In this document: positions 45,375 through 53,412 of the stretch, one piece after another
Layout of the letters: each line of letters opens with the position of its first letter
How positions within the stretch are numbered: position 1 is the stretch's first letter
Source: Pseudofrankia saprophytica
GTDB taxonomy: Bacteria > Actinomycetota > Actinomycetes > Frankiales > Frankiaceae
DNA length: 64,000 nucleotides
Direction: 5' to 3'
Assembly (NCBI RefSeq): GCF_000235425.2
Contig: NZ_KI912266.1
Span: 1,936,154 to 2,000,153 of the forward strand
Program-made: the position numbers and the translations under genes
Notes under the pieces: generated by a model
The model's database searches: none
What the model was told of the DNA's origin: nothing
Seen by the model: the letters and a program-made list of their open reading frames with translations, nothing else

Positions 45375-45863
45375 CAGCCGGCTATCCCGGCCCTACGGCC
45401 CGGTCCCTGCCCCGCACGTGGGCCTGGACGTCGGCCTGACGGGCCCGCGTGGCCGACCGTGCCGGCGGCGCGGTCGAAAGGCGCGACCGCCCGGACGTGC
45501 GCGCTCATCGCGTGGCGTCGCACCGGGGATCACCGCCTTTCTACGTGGGCATTTGCTAAAAGGCTACCGCCCGCCCCGTCGGGCAGCAAGCAGTTCCCAT
45601 GACTTTCTACGCCCTTTTCTATCCGGGCGCACGCGGCTACCTCTCGCGGAATGAATGGGCAAGCCGTTTTTCATGACTCTTTTCGTTAGTTCGGCTAAAA
45701 AGTCTTGAAAAGGGGCTTCCCGAATACCGATTCGGCGAGCTAGCGTTTGTGGTGTCGGAAAACGGAACACGGCGAACGGCGAAAAGGCATAGGACCTTTC
45801 CCCGCCGGATTCCCGAATCCGAAATCCTTTCCCGCCCCCCTGTAGGTAGAAGGTAGGTGTGCC

Positions 45864-46109
45864 GTGCCCGCGACCGTGACCATGGTCTGCCCCGAATGCG
45901 ATGAGCCGGTCGTGCCACGTACGCCGACCACGCCGGTGGTGGCGGGCCGTGTCCGCCAGCCCTGGTCACACCGCGACGGCGAACCTTTGTGCCCGGTCAT
46001 CGGGCCGGACGGCTACCAGCCTGCCGCCCCGGTCCCCGCACGCCGGCCGGTCCGGACGGTGGGCGAAGTCCGACCTGCCCAGGTCGGACCCGCCGCCCGG
46101 GCCACTTGA
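45864..46109 (+). CDS. Small zinc-ribbon-like protein
   Basis: 81 residues from GTG 45864, with AAGGTAGG upstream. The N-terminus is VTMVCPECDEPVVPRTPTTPVVAGRVRQPWSHRDGEPLCPVIGPDGYQPA: CPEC, a histidine and a further Cys-Pro make a plausible metal site. The C-terminus is basic and Pro-rich. No family name. It precedes the ATPase gene by 99 bp and is probably cotranscribed with it. It may be a small DNA- or protein-binding adaptor. Confidence 0.65.
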   Translation: MPATVTMVCPECDEPVVPRTPTTPVVAGRVRQPWSHRDGEPLCPVIGPDGYQPAAPVPARRPVRTVGEVRPAQVGPAARAT

Positions 46110-46208
46110 TCACCGTCACCTTCCCGCCTTCGGACGCGCCGCCCACCGGCCGCGCCCGCGCCCCGCCCTGCCCGCCACCCCCACATCCATGCCTGGGAGG
46201 ACGTACCC

Positions 46209-47498
46209 ATGAGCGCCGTGCCGTCGCCGGCCACCCCGCCGGACCCCACACCCCCGCCCCCTTCTGATCCACCGGCCGCCGCCGTCGCACCTACCCCGCC
46301 TTCCGCGCCGCCGGCCGGTCCGGCCCCGGACGTCGCCGCGCCGCCGGCGAAGGTGCCCCGGCTGTCGCCAGGTGAGCTGCGCCGTCAGGTCGCCGCGTTC
46401 CTGGTGTCTCATCCCGGTGCGCACACGCCCGGTGACATCGCCCGGGCGTTGGCTGGCCGGTCGTCCGGGGCGGTCGGCAACGCGCTGGACACGTTGGCCG
46501 CTCATGGCGCGGCGCGGCTGACCAGCGCCAAGCCGCGCAAGTTCAGTGCCACTGGCCTGACCGGGGCCGCCGCCTACAGCGCCCCGCCGAAGCCGACCGC
46601 ACCACCCCGGCCACGGACACCCAAGGCCATCCCGCCCACCCCGCCGGACACCCCGCCCGCGCCGGCACCCCGCCCGGCAGCAGCGTCAGATCCGGCGTTG
46701 CCGCCGGGGGCGGTACGCCGCCCGGGCGGGGGGATCTACCGGCCCCGCCAGCTTGCCGGGCTGCCCGACGTGGAAGCGCTGCGCAAGCTTCGGGCCGCCG
46801 GGGTGCCGGTCCTTCTATACGGGCCGCCGGGTACCGGGAAGACGTCGCTGGTCGAAGCGGCGCACCCCGACCTGATCACGATCGCGGGCGACGGCGACAC
46901 GACCGTGGGTGACTTTCTCGGGGAATACACCCAAGCCCCCGGCGGTGGCTACGAATTCGTCTACGGCCCGCTGGTACGCGCCATGATCGAGGGCCGCTGC
47001 CTGTTCATCGACGACGCCACGCTGATCAGCCCGGCGGTGTTGGCCTGCGTATACCCGGCGATGGATGGCCGGGGTGAGATCCAGGTCAAGACCCACAAAG
47101 GCGAAACGATCACCGCCGCGCCGGGGTTCTACCTGTGCGGCGGCCACAACCCCGGTGTGCACGGGGCGGTGCTGACCGAAGCGTTGTCGTCGCGGTTCGC
47201 GGTGCAGATCAAAGTCACGTCCGACTACGACCTTGCCCGCGCCCTACGGATCAGCCCCCGTGCGGTCAACGTCGCCCGTGACCTTGCCCGGCGGCGGGAA
47301 GCCGGCGGCATCGGCTGGGCGCCGCAGCTACGGGAACTGATCGCGTTTCAGAAGGTCGCCGCCGCCCTGGGTGAGGACGTCGCCGCCGCGAACCTGATCG
47401 GACAGGCCCCGGATGAGGACCGCGACGTCGTCGCGGACGTGGTCAAGACGGTCTACCGCAAGTCGATCAACCCCCTCGCTCTCGGCCGCCAGCTTTAA
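46209..47498 (+). CDS. MoxR-type AAA+ ATPase with N-terminal winged helix
   Basis: 429 residues from ATG 46209 (GGGAGG upstream). Residues 1-50 are Pro/Ala-rich. Residues about 51-115 form a winged-helix module (LSPGELRRQVAAFLVSHPGAHTPGDIARALAGRSSGAVGNALDTLAAHG...KPRKFS). A second Pro-rich linker precedes a MoxR/CbbQ-like AAA+ domain: Walker A GPPGTGKTS near 205-213, Walker B CLFIDDATLIS near 263-273, GGHNPGVHGAVLTEALSSRF as sensor region. MoxR ATPases remodel partners with VWA proteins, and the next gene encodes one. The winged helix on a MoxR protein is unusual and is shared with other cargo proteins here. Confidence 0.85.
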   Translation: MSAVPSPATPPDPTPPPPSDPPAAAVAPTPPSAPPAGPAPDVAAPPAKVPRLSPGELRRQVAAFLVSHPGAHTPGDIARALAGRSSGAVGNALDTLAAHGAARLTSAKPRKFSATGLTGAAAYSAPPKPTAPPRPRTPKAIPPTPPDTPPAPAPRPAAASDPALPPGAVRRPGGGIYRPRQLAGLPDVEALRKLRAAGVPVLLYGPPGTGKTSLVEAAHPDLITIAGDGDTTVGDFLGEYTQAPGGGYEFVYGPLVRAMIEGRCLFIDDATLISPAVLACVYPAMDGRGEIQVKTHKGETITAAPGFYLCGGHNPGVHGAVLTEALSSRFAVQIKVTSDYDLARALRISPRAVNVARDLARRREAGGIGWAPQLRELIAFQKVAAALGEDVAAANLIGQAPDEDRDVVADVVKTVYRKSINPLALGRQL

Positions 47499-47595
47499 CC
47501 CCCTCCCTGCCGGCCCCGGGCCCGCCCGCCCGCACCGCCCCGGTGAAAGCCCGGGGCCGGCCCCACCCTTGATCCGATCTTGTTGGGAGCCCGTG

Positions 47596-49509
47596 ATGAC
47601 CCGTCTACACGACGACCCGACCGCCACCGGCATCGTCGAACTACCCGAAGACTGGCTGATCCTGTCCGCCCGCCTCACCGGCGCGCTGCCCGCCCTGACC
47701 GACCGCGACGATGTGATCGTCAACTGCGCCCCGGGCGCGGGCCGGGGTTCGCCCGCCTGCTACCTGCCCCACCTCGGGCTGATCGAAATCGACGCGACCC
47801 ACCTTGACGGGCTGAGCCCGACCGGCCTGGACCCGATGCGGCCGGCCGACCGGGACCGCTACCCGGTGGTCTGGGGGCTGCTCGCGCACGAAACCAGCCA
47901 CGCCGACCACACCCGCTGGCGGCCCCCGGCGGGCACCCCGGCCCCGGTCACCGAAGCGGCGCTGATCCTGGAAGAAGCCCGGATCGAAGCCGCCCACCTT
48001 GCCCGCCGGCCCACCAGCCGGCGCTGGATACGCACGGCCATCACCCAGCTCATCCTCGCCGACTTCACCCCACCCACCCCCGAACCAACCCCAGATCCGG
48101 AACCAACCCCAGATCCGGAACCAACCCCAGATCCGGAAGCAGCCCCGGGTCCGGAAGCAGCCCCCACCACCCCGCCAGACCCGCCAGACCCGCCAGACCC
48201 GACGGATCCGGCGGCTACCGCACCGGCCGCTGCCTATCCGGCGTTGGCGTGGGGGATGACGGCGGCCGACGCCGCGCGGGCCGCGACCCTTTTGCTGGCC
48301 CGGGTGGACGCGGGCGTCCTGGACGCCGACGAAACCGCGAAGGTGCACACGGCGGTCGCCGACATCCTGGGCGAGGAGAAGTTCACCGACCTGCAGACAG
48401 TGTGGCGCGAAGCGCTGAGGACCGGCGACGAGGACGCCGACACGATGGTCGCTCTCGGGCGCCGCTGGTGCGACATCGGCGGGATCAACCCCGACCCGCC
48501 CCCCGCCGCCCCCGGCGAAGCTACCGACGCCGGTCAGCCGGGCGAAGGGGCGGGGCCGCAAGGCGAACCGTCACCGTTGGCACGGGCGGTCAGCGAAGCG
48601 CTCGGCGCCGTGCGCGAAGCCGACCGCCGCGACGATGAGCCACCGGACAGGCCGTCTGGTGGCGACCGGGAAGCGGAAAGGACGACCCGCGCCGACGCCA
48701 AGCGCCACGCCGACAGGGCGTCAAAGGTCAGCGATGATCATCGGTTCGCGGACGGCTACACCAACCTCGCCGGCCGCCGGGCGCCCACCGCGCGCGAACA
48801 GACCGCCGCCCGCCAGCTGGCCCGTGCCCTTCGCACCGCCGCCCGGCGTGAACCGACCACCCGCACGGTCACGTCGGCGACGCCGCCCGGGCGGCTACGG
48901 ATGCGCGCGGCGCTCGCCGCCGACGCGCAACGCGCCGCCGGGGCCGTCCCCACCGCCGAACCGTTCACCCGCACCTTGCGGCGGACCACCCCCAGCCCGC
49001 CGCTACGGGTCGGGATCGCCGCCGACGTGTCCCTCTCGATGCGGATGGCGGCCGGCCCGGTCGCGTCCGCCGCCTGGATCCTCGCCCGCGCCACCAGCCA
49101 CCTACCCGACGCCCACAGCGCCACCGTCATCTTCGGCCAACACGTCCGCCCCCTTGCCCGCGCCGGCCGCGCCCCCACCCACGTGACCGAATTCCAGACC
49201 GAAGACCTGACCGAAGACTTCGTCGGCGCCGTCGACACCCTGGACACCACCCTGGGCCTGTCCCGCCGCGACGGCGCCCGCCTGCTCGTCGTCATATCCG
49301 ACGGCATCTTCGCCGGGGACTACCAGCAGACAGTCGGCCGGGCCCGGATAGACCGACTGGCCGCCGCCGGCTGCGCCCTGCTGTGGCTCACCAACGCCGA
49401 CCACCTGAGCCGCTGGATGAGCGGCCTGACCGCCTACCGGCTCACCGACCCGGCCGCCACCGCCGACGCCATCGGCCGCGCCGCCGTCACCGCCCTACGC
49501 ACCGCCTGA
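47596..49509 (+). CDS. VWA-domain protein with HExxH metalloprotease motif
   Basis: 637 residues from ATG 47596 (GGGAG upstream; frame open earlier but shadow). The N-terminal domain has WGLLAHETSHADHTRW, an HExxH zinc site at about 98-102, and LILEEARIEAAHLARR about 25 residues later, which could supply the third ligand. A linker with TPDPEP repeats (encoded by 18-bp repeats near 48080-48140) follows. The C-terminal VWA domain has a MIDAS D-x-S-x-S (AADVSLSMRM, about 477-481) and LLVVISDGIFAGDY. CobT/NorD-type VWA proteins partner MoxR ATPases, and the two genes lie 97 bp apart. The combination suggests an ATPase-controlled protease or chaperone. Substrate unknown. Confidence 0.8.
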   Translation: MTRLHDDPTATGIVELPEDWLILSARLTGALPALTDRDDVIVNCAPGAGRGSPACYLPHLGLIEIDATHLDGLSPTGLDPMRPADRDRYPVVWGLLAHETSHADHTRWRPPAGTPAPVTEAALILEEARIEAAHLARRPTSRRWIRTAITQLILADFTPPTPEPTPDPEPTPDPEPTPDPEAAPGPEAAPTTPPDPPDPPDPTDPAATAPAAAYPALAWGMTAADAARAATLLLARVDAGVLDADETAKVHTAVADILGEEKFTDLQTVWREALRTGDEDADTMVALGRRWCDIGGINPDPPPAAPGEATDAGQPGEGAGPQGEPSPLARAVSEALGAVREADRRDDEPPDRPSGGDREAERTTRADAKRHADRASKVSDDHRFADGYTNLAGRRAPTAREQTAARQLARALRTAARREPTTRTVTSATPPGRLRMRAALAADAQRAAGAVPTAEPFTRTLRRTTPSPPLRVGIAADVSLSMRMAAGPVASAAWILARATSHLPDAHSATVIFGQHVRPLARAGRAPTHVTEFQTEDLTEDFVGAVDTLDTTLGLSRRDGARLLVVISDGIFAGDYQQTVGRARIDRLAAAGCALLWLTNADHLSRWMSGLTAYRLTDPAATADAIGRAAVTALRTA

Positions 49510-49540
49510 TTCGAAAACTCAGTGAGTCGGCCCCGTTTCG

Positions 49541-50800
49541 TCACCCAGGTGCCGGAACGGGGGCGGGCTGGAGGGTGACGTGGTAGCCGAGTTGGCCGAG
49601 CTGGTCGACGAGTCGGCGGGCGGTGCGGGCCTTGCCGCGGTCGTCGAGGCGGTTGATGAAGTGGTCGGGGCCGAGGTCCTGGTAGGGCAGGTCGGTGGTG
49701 AGCATGTGCCAGACGGAGATGAGAACGGAGTGGCCGACAGCGACCAGTGCTCGTTTCTTGCCGCGGCGGGCGGCGATCCGCCGGTAACGGGCCGCGAGGT
49801 AGGTCCCCTTCGTGCGGCCGGCCGAGACGGCGACCTGGCCGAGGGCGGCCTTGAGCCAGGGGTCGCCGTGGCGGGTCGGCCCGTTGCGGGCGGTGGCTCC
49901 GGACTGGTTGTTGCCCGGGCACATCCCTGCCCAGGACGCCAGCGCGGCGGCCGAGGGGAACCGGGCCGGGTCGGCGCCGATCTCGGCGAGGATGACCTGC
50001 GCGGTGCGCCGGCTCGCGCCGGGCACGGTCTCGATCAGGTCGAGCTGGCGGCGAAAGGGACGGACCTGTTCGTCGATCTGGGCATCGAGGCGTGCCTCGG
50101 TGGCGCGGCAGGCATCGATCCGGTCGAGCATCGTGCGGGCGATGAACGCGTGATGCTCGTTGAAGTTGCCACTGAGCGCGTCGGCGAGGATGGTCCGCTT
50201 GCGGCGCATGGAGCCCAGCGCGAGCTCGGCCAGCACCTGGCCGTCGCGTTCACCGGCGATCAGCGCCTCGAGCATCGCGCGGGCGGAGACCCCGAGCAGG
50301 TCGGAGACGACCAGGGACAGCTTGACTCCGGCATCCTCAAGGAGCTTCTCGAGCCGCTGGGCTTCCCGGGTCCGCTCCCGGACGATCTCGGTGCGATAGC
50401 GGGTCAGGTCCCGCAGCTGACGGATCGGCTCCGGGGGCACGAACGAGGGACGGACCAGGCCGTGCTCGACGAGCCGGCAGATCCACTCGGAGTCCAGCAC
50501 GTCGGTCTTACGCCCGGGGACGGACTTCATGTGCCGGGCATTGAGCAGCCAGCACTCCAGGTCGTGTTCGAGCAGGTAGAACACCGGCTTCCAGTAGGAG
50601 CCGGTCGCCTCCATCCCGACCACCGTGACCCGTTCGGCGAGCAGCCAGTCCCGCATCACCAGTAGATCCCGGGTCATCGTCGAGAACGTCCGGACCTCGC
50701 TCTTCCTACGTCGGCCCGCCCCCGGCAGCCGGACGCAGACCTTCACGTCGCCCTTGCTGATGTCGATGCCCGCGCACCGCTCATGCACCACGTCGTCCAC
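49541..50800 (-). CDS. IS110-family transposase
   Basis: 419 residues, full length. The N-terminal RuvC-like DEDD domain opens CAGIDISKGDVKVCVRLPG with further acidic residues in GMEATGSYW and KTDVLDSEWI. The C-terminal Tnp domain has FPSAAALASWAGMCPGNNQSGATARNG, where the Ser is the proposed nucleophile. HPLKAALGQVAVSAGRTKG-like (here GDPWLKAALGQVAVSAGRTKGTYLAARY) and KRALVAVGHSVLISVWHML complete the family signature. IS110 recombinases are guided by a bridge RNA made from the element's own non-coding end. The gene appears intact, so the copy may be active. Confidence 0.95.
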   Translation of the reverse strand: MDDVVHERCAGIDISKGDVKVCVRLPGAGRRRKSEVRTFSTMTRDLLVMRDWLLAERVTVVGMEATGSYWKPVFYLLEHDLECWLLNARHMKSVPGRKTDVLDSEWICRLVEHGLVRPSFVPPEPIRQLRDLTRYRTEIVRERTREAQRLEKLLEDAGVKLSLVVSDLLGVSARAMLEALIAGERDGQVLAELALGSMRRKRTILADALSGNFNEHHAFIARTMLDRIDACRATEARLDAQIDEQVRPFRRQLDLIETVPGASRRTAQVILAEIGADPARFPSAAALASWAGMCPGNNQSGATARNGPTRHGDPWLKAALGQVAVSAGRTKGTYLAARYRRIAARRGKKRALVAVGHSVLISVWHMLTTDLPYQDLGPDHFINRLDDRGKARTARRLVDQLGQLGYHVTLQPAPVPAPG

Positions 50801-50923
50801 GTGGCACCTCCCGCCTGGTCCCGACCGGGGCGGACCGCCCGGCGGGGATCTACCAGGTCAAGAGTCTGATTCACGTGCTCGAGGCAACAGTTCCGGGTGC
50901 CTGTCGATCAGATCCCCAGCGTC
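50801..50923 (-). ncRNA. Candidate IS110 bridge-RNA region
   Basis: In the IS110 subgroup the bridge RNA is encoded in the non-coding DNA upstream of the transposase, here to the right because the gene reads leftward. The stretch has pairing potential (GGGGCGGACCGCCCGG near 50825-50842). I have not folded it and cannot place its ends or guide loops. The call rests on position and family knowledge only. Confidence 0.35.
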
Positions 50924-51044
50924 CTACTAACCCACGGGCTCCGGAACGCGCCAAGGCGGCACGACGTCAGCCAGACGATCCACAGACAGTTTTCACCCGA
51001 TCAGGGTGCGCCGTCAGGCGCACGGGCTACTAACCCCCACAGGA
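50924..51044. other. Region between IS110 and the old operon terminator
   Basis: Contains two near-identical segments (CTACTAACCC then CAC.GG) at 50924 and 51027 and a hairpin GTGCGCC-GTCA-GGCGCAC at 51006-51023. They may reflect the insertion target or an ancestral duplication. No gene. Confidence 0.4.
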
Positions 51045-51080
51045 CCCGCCTGCCCGGCCACCACGGGCCGGGCAGGCGGG
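51045..51080 (+). terminator. Hairpin terminator, displaced from the VWA gene
   Basis: A perfect 15-bp stem (CCCGCCTGCCCGGCC and its complement) with a six-base loop. Without the IS110 element it would lie shortly after the VWA gene, so it probably terminated the ATPase-VWA operon. Confidence 0.6.
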
Positions 51081-51169
51081 CCCACGGGACCCCACCCCGC
51101 CCATATGTCTGCGCTGCAGCGGCGCGTCGTCGCCCTGCGCCGATCACACCCCTTGAAAGGAAGGCCACC

Positions 51170-51799
51170 ATGACATCCGAGCCTTACGTCCCGCCCGTCG
51201 TAGGCGAGACGGTCAGCCGCTTCACGGTCGTGCGTTACCGCGACGGTCAGCCAGACGGTGGCAAGGGCGGACTGGGCTGCGTCGTCGACGCGGTCGGAGA
51301 GGCCCGCCGCCCCTTCGACAAGGTCGTCGAGCTGCTGGAGCTGACCGACGGCCAACTGTCCGCCACGCACGTGTCCGCCGCGATCACGATCGATGATTTC
51401 GTGCCGGTGCTCTGGCTGGAACTCGCCTACCTCCCGCCACCATCCGACACCCCCGGCCGGTCCACCCCGCTCTACAAGGACGTCCTCGACCGGGGCGGCG
51501 CCTACACCGCCAACTACACCGACAGCGACCACCCCGACGTCGGGCCGCACCGCGACATCCTGCTCCCGAACGCCGCGTTCGCCGTCGAACTCGCCTTCGA
51601 CCACCTCGTACAGCGGCTCGCCGGGCTGCGCGGCGCCGGCGCCCGGGCCGGCCACCGGTGGCAGCTGACCGCCACCGTCGGCCTGCATGAGCACACCGTC
51701 GCCCGGCTGCTGTGCCGCTACCAGCCACCCCCGCTCGACACCGTGCCCGCCACCGATCCCGCCTTCCGCACCGCGCTCGCTCTGTCCACCAACACCTGA
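51170..51799 (+). CDS. Hypothetical protein
   Basis: 209 residues from ATG 51170, with a strong site (GAAAGGAAGG). No family recognised. Segments such as VSRFTVVRYRDGQPDGGKGGLGCVVDAVGEARRPFDKVVELLELTDGQLSATHVSAAITIDDFVPVLWLELAYLPPP suggest a compact mostly beta protein. HRDILLPNAAFAVELAFDHLVQRLAGLRG is a likely helix. No signal or membrane segment. The next gene lies 65 bp downstream with its own good ribosome-binding site, and the pair probably forms an operon ending at the hairpin at 52722. Function unknown. Confidence 0.75.
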   Translation: MTSEPYVPPVVGETVSRFTVVRYRDGQPDGGKGGLGCVVDAVGEARRPFDKVVELLELTDGQLSATHVSAAITIDDFVPVLWLELAYLPPPSDTPGRSTPLYKDVLDRGGAYTANYTDSDHPDVGPHRDILLPNAAFAVELAFDHLVQRLAGLRGAGARAGHRWQLTATVGLHEHTVARLLCRYQPPPLDTVPATDPAFRTALALSTNT

Positions 51800-51864
51800 C
51801 CCCGAATCCCGCCTCCGGGCGGCGGCACAGGCCACCGCCCGGGCGCGCAGAAGGAGAAATCGCG

Positions 51865-52671
51865 ATGAGGCTCGACCAGCTGGCGATTCGCCACGGTGAT
51901 CATGTCGCCGGGCGGGCCGTCGAGTACCTGCCGCTCGACGACACCGTCACGATCGCTTGGCCCGACGGTCCGACCATCTACCCCACGGCCGCCCTGCGCG
52001 GTGTAGACCGGCAGGCGAGGCTCGTGCCGTACGGCGACGGTCCCCGCTTCGACGTCGCCGAGGGCCGGTGGGCCGTCTACTACCACGACGACGGGCCGCA
52101 CCGTCGGTCCTACCGTTGCCACAGCGGGGTGCACTGGACCGCCTACCGGGCCGGGGACGCCGCGACCGCCTGGCAGATCTGGAACGACCGCGACAAGATC
52201 AGCAAGATTGTGCGGGACGTCGGTCGACGGATCACCGCGCTCGTCGTCCGCTACTACAACGACTACGCCGCCGTCCTCGACTTCCGCACCGGCGACGGCT
52301 TCCTCGGCGCGTTTACCTACCCCGCCGGCAGCCGCCACCAGGTGGCCGAGCCGCGCCATCGCTACCCGGCGGCGACCGTGCCCGAGGGCACCCGGCTGCC
52401 GCTGGCCGCGCTTCCCGCCGGGGCGGTGATCGACGCGACCGACGCCGCTGGCGCCGCCGACCGACGTCACCGGACCCTGCTGGTGCTCGACCGGCGCGGC
52501 CCGCGCACCGTCCGTCCCGGCAGGCCGACGCCGACGGTCACCCTCGCCGTGGTCGGCATGGCCGATGGCCAGCGCTGCGACCCCGCCGACGAGGTCATCG
52601 TCGACGACGGCGGCACCTACCGGATGGACCACTGGCCCCACACCCTGCCTGACCCTTTCCCAACCAGCTAA
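51865..52671 (+). CDS. Hypothetical protein
   Basis: 268 residues from ATG 51865 (AGAAGGAGAAAT upstream). No family recognised. It opens RLDQLAIRHGDHVAGRAVEYLPLDDTVTIAWPDGPTIYPTAALRGV and has several short beta-prone stretches with repeated R(R)Y/V patterns (RWAVYYHDDGPHRRSYRCHSGVHWTAYRAG; ITALVVRYYNDYAAVLDFRTGDGFLGAFTYPAGSRH). It may contain SH3-like or beta-barrel repeats. Cytoplasmic by appearance. Likely cotranscribed with the previous gene. Followed by a strong terminator. Function unknown. Confidence 0.75.
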   Translation: MRLDQLAIRHGDHVAGRAVEYLPLDDTVTIAWPDGPTIYPTAALRGVDRQARLVPYGDGPRFDVAEGRWAVYYHDDGPHRRSYRCHSGVHWTAYRAGDAATAWQIWNDRDKISKIVRDVGRRITALVVRYYNDYAAVLDFRTGDGFLGAFTYPAGSRHQVAEPRHRYPAATVPEGTRLPLAALPAGAVIDATDAAGAADRRHRTLLVLDRRGPRTVRPGRPTPTVTLAVVGMADGQRCDPADEVIVDDGGTYRMDHWPHTLPDPFPTS

Positions 52672-52721
52672 GACACCCCGATCCGGCTGGCCTTGGCGGC
52701 GCAGCTCGACACCAGAGAAGA

Positions 52722-52769
52722 ACAGGGGCGGGCCCCGACGGGAGACTTCCCGTCGGGGCCCGCCCCTGT
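52722..52769. terminator. 22-bp hairpin terminator between convergent genes
   Basis: Perfect arms 52722-52743 and 52748-52769 with a four-base loop (GACT). It ends the rightward hypothetical pair and can serve the leftward gene that stops at 52795, so it is probably bidirectional. Confidence 0.8.
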
Positions 52770-52794
52770 CTTGTGCGGAGAAAAGCCGCGGCGA

Positions 52795-53169
52795 TCAGCA
52801 GGCGGCTACCGAGGCCCCGGCGCGCGGCGCGCCTGGACCTGGCATCTCATCCGGGCTCGGTGCCGGGACGTGATGGTCCTGGGTAGGCGCCGGCCTGGCG
52901 GGGACCGGCGTGCCGGCCGGTGCCGCTGCGCCGGTCGGGTTACGGCGGAAGACCAGGACCGGTTCGACGTCCCCGTAGTGCTCCTCGAAGAACAGGTCGT
53001 TGGCGAGCCAGAGCAGCGCTTCGATGAGGTCGATGCGGTTGGCGCCTGGGCGGACCGTCACCTCCACCGCGTCCAGACCGGCGGGGCGGACGGTGACTCG
53101 CTTGCGGTCGTCGAGGGGAAGGTGGGGGACGGGCTGCGGGTCGGGGGTGTCGGGCGAGACGATGCCCAT
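52795..53169 (-). CDS. Hypothetical protein
   Basis: 124 residues from ATG 53169 (AAGGAGAG upstream). The first 75 residues look globular: VPHLPLDDRKRVTVRPAGLDAVEVTVRPGANRIDLIEALLWLANDLFFEEHYGDVEPVLVFRRNP. The remainder is a Pro/Ala-rich tail ending in Cys. No family recognised. A hairpin at 53213-53249 separates it from the leftward operon containing dprA, so it probably has its own promoter. Function unknown. Confidence 0.65.
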   Translation of the reverse strand: MGIVSPDTPDPQPVPHLPLDDRKRVTVRPAGLDAVEVTVRPGANRIDLIEALLWLANDLFFEEHYGDVEPVLVFRRNPTGAAAPAGTPVPARPAPTQDHHVPAPSPDEMPGPGAPRAGASVAAC

Positions 53170-53212
53170 GGGGCTTCTCTCCTTGGCTGTTGCAAGGGGT
53201 AGGGGTCTCTAC

Positions 53213-53249
53213 GCCCCGGCGCGGGTGCTGTGAACACCCGCGCCGGGGC
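53213..53249 (-). terminator. 15-bp hairpin terminator after the dprA-like gene
   Basis: GCCCCGGCGCGGGTG and its complement around a seven-base loop. It lies downstream of the leftward dprA-like gene (stop at 53413). Confidence 0.65.
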
Positions 53250-53412
53250 GGCCTGCTCCCGCCTGGGAAAAGACCCGGAGGCGCAGGCCGTGCCGGGGAC
53301 GGCGGCTACCGCTGCTCGCGTCCCCACGCTGCGGGCATGGGCCGAGAACAAGGCTCGGCGGGTGCCCCCGCGTGGGGTGGTCCGCGTATCCAGAGCCTGG
53401 CCGCGCCGGTGG

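Larger units (their letters stand above)
44952..45863. other. Gene-free region with origin-like structures
   Basis: 912 bp without a convincing gene between the transfer operon and cargo. It contains a purine-rich element AAGACCC three times (near 45174, 45197, 45208), a small hairpin ACCCCT-CCAT-AGGGGT (45177-45192), a 21-bp palindrome (45214-45234) and a 24-bp hairpin (45307-45374). The stretch from about 45550 to 45850 is clearly less GC-rich. Iteron-like repeats beside strong hairpins and a low-GC stretch, next to the replication-relaxation gene, suggest an origin of transfer or replication. This is inference. Confidence 0.5.
49541..50940 (-). mobile_element. IS110-family insertion sequence (borders approximate)
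   Basis: Defined by its transposase. Only about 30 bp separate the transposase stop from the VWA gene, while more than 120 bp of non-coding DNA lie on the transposase 5' side, the layout of the IS110 subgroup. No terminal inverted repeats are seen, as expected. A 10-bp direct repeat CTACTAACCC at 50924 and 51027 lies beyond the 5' side. Exact ends unknown. Confidence 0.7.

Noticed and set aside
45082-45654. 190-codon rightward frame in the origin-like region
   Set aside because: It crosses the 24-bp hairpin, is Arg/Pro-rich and has no ribosome-binding site.
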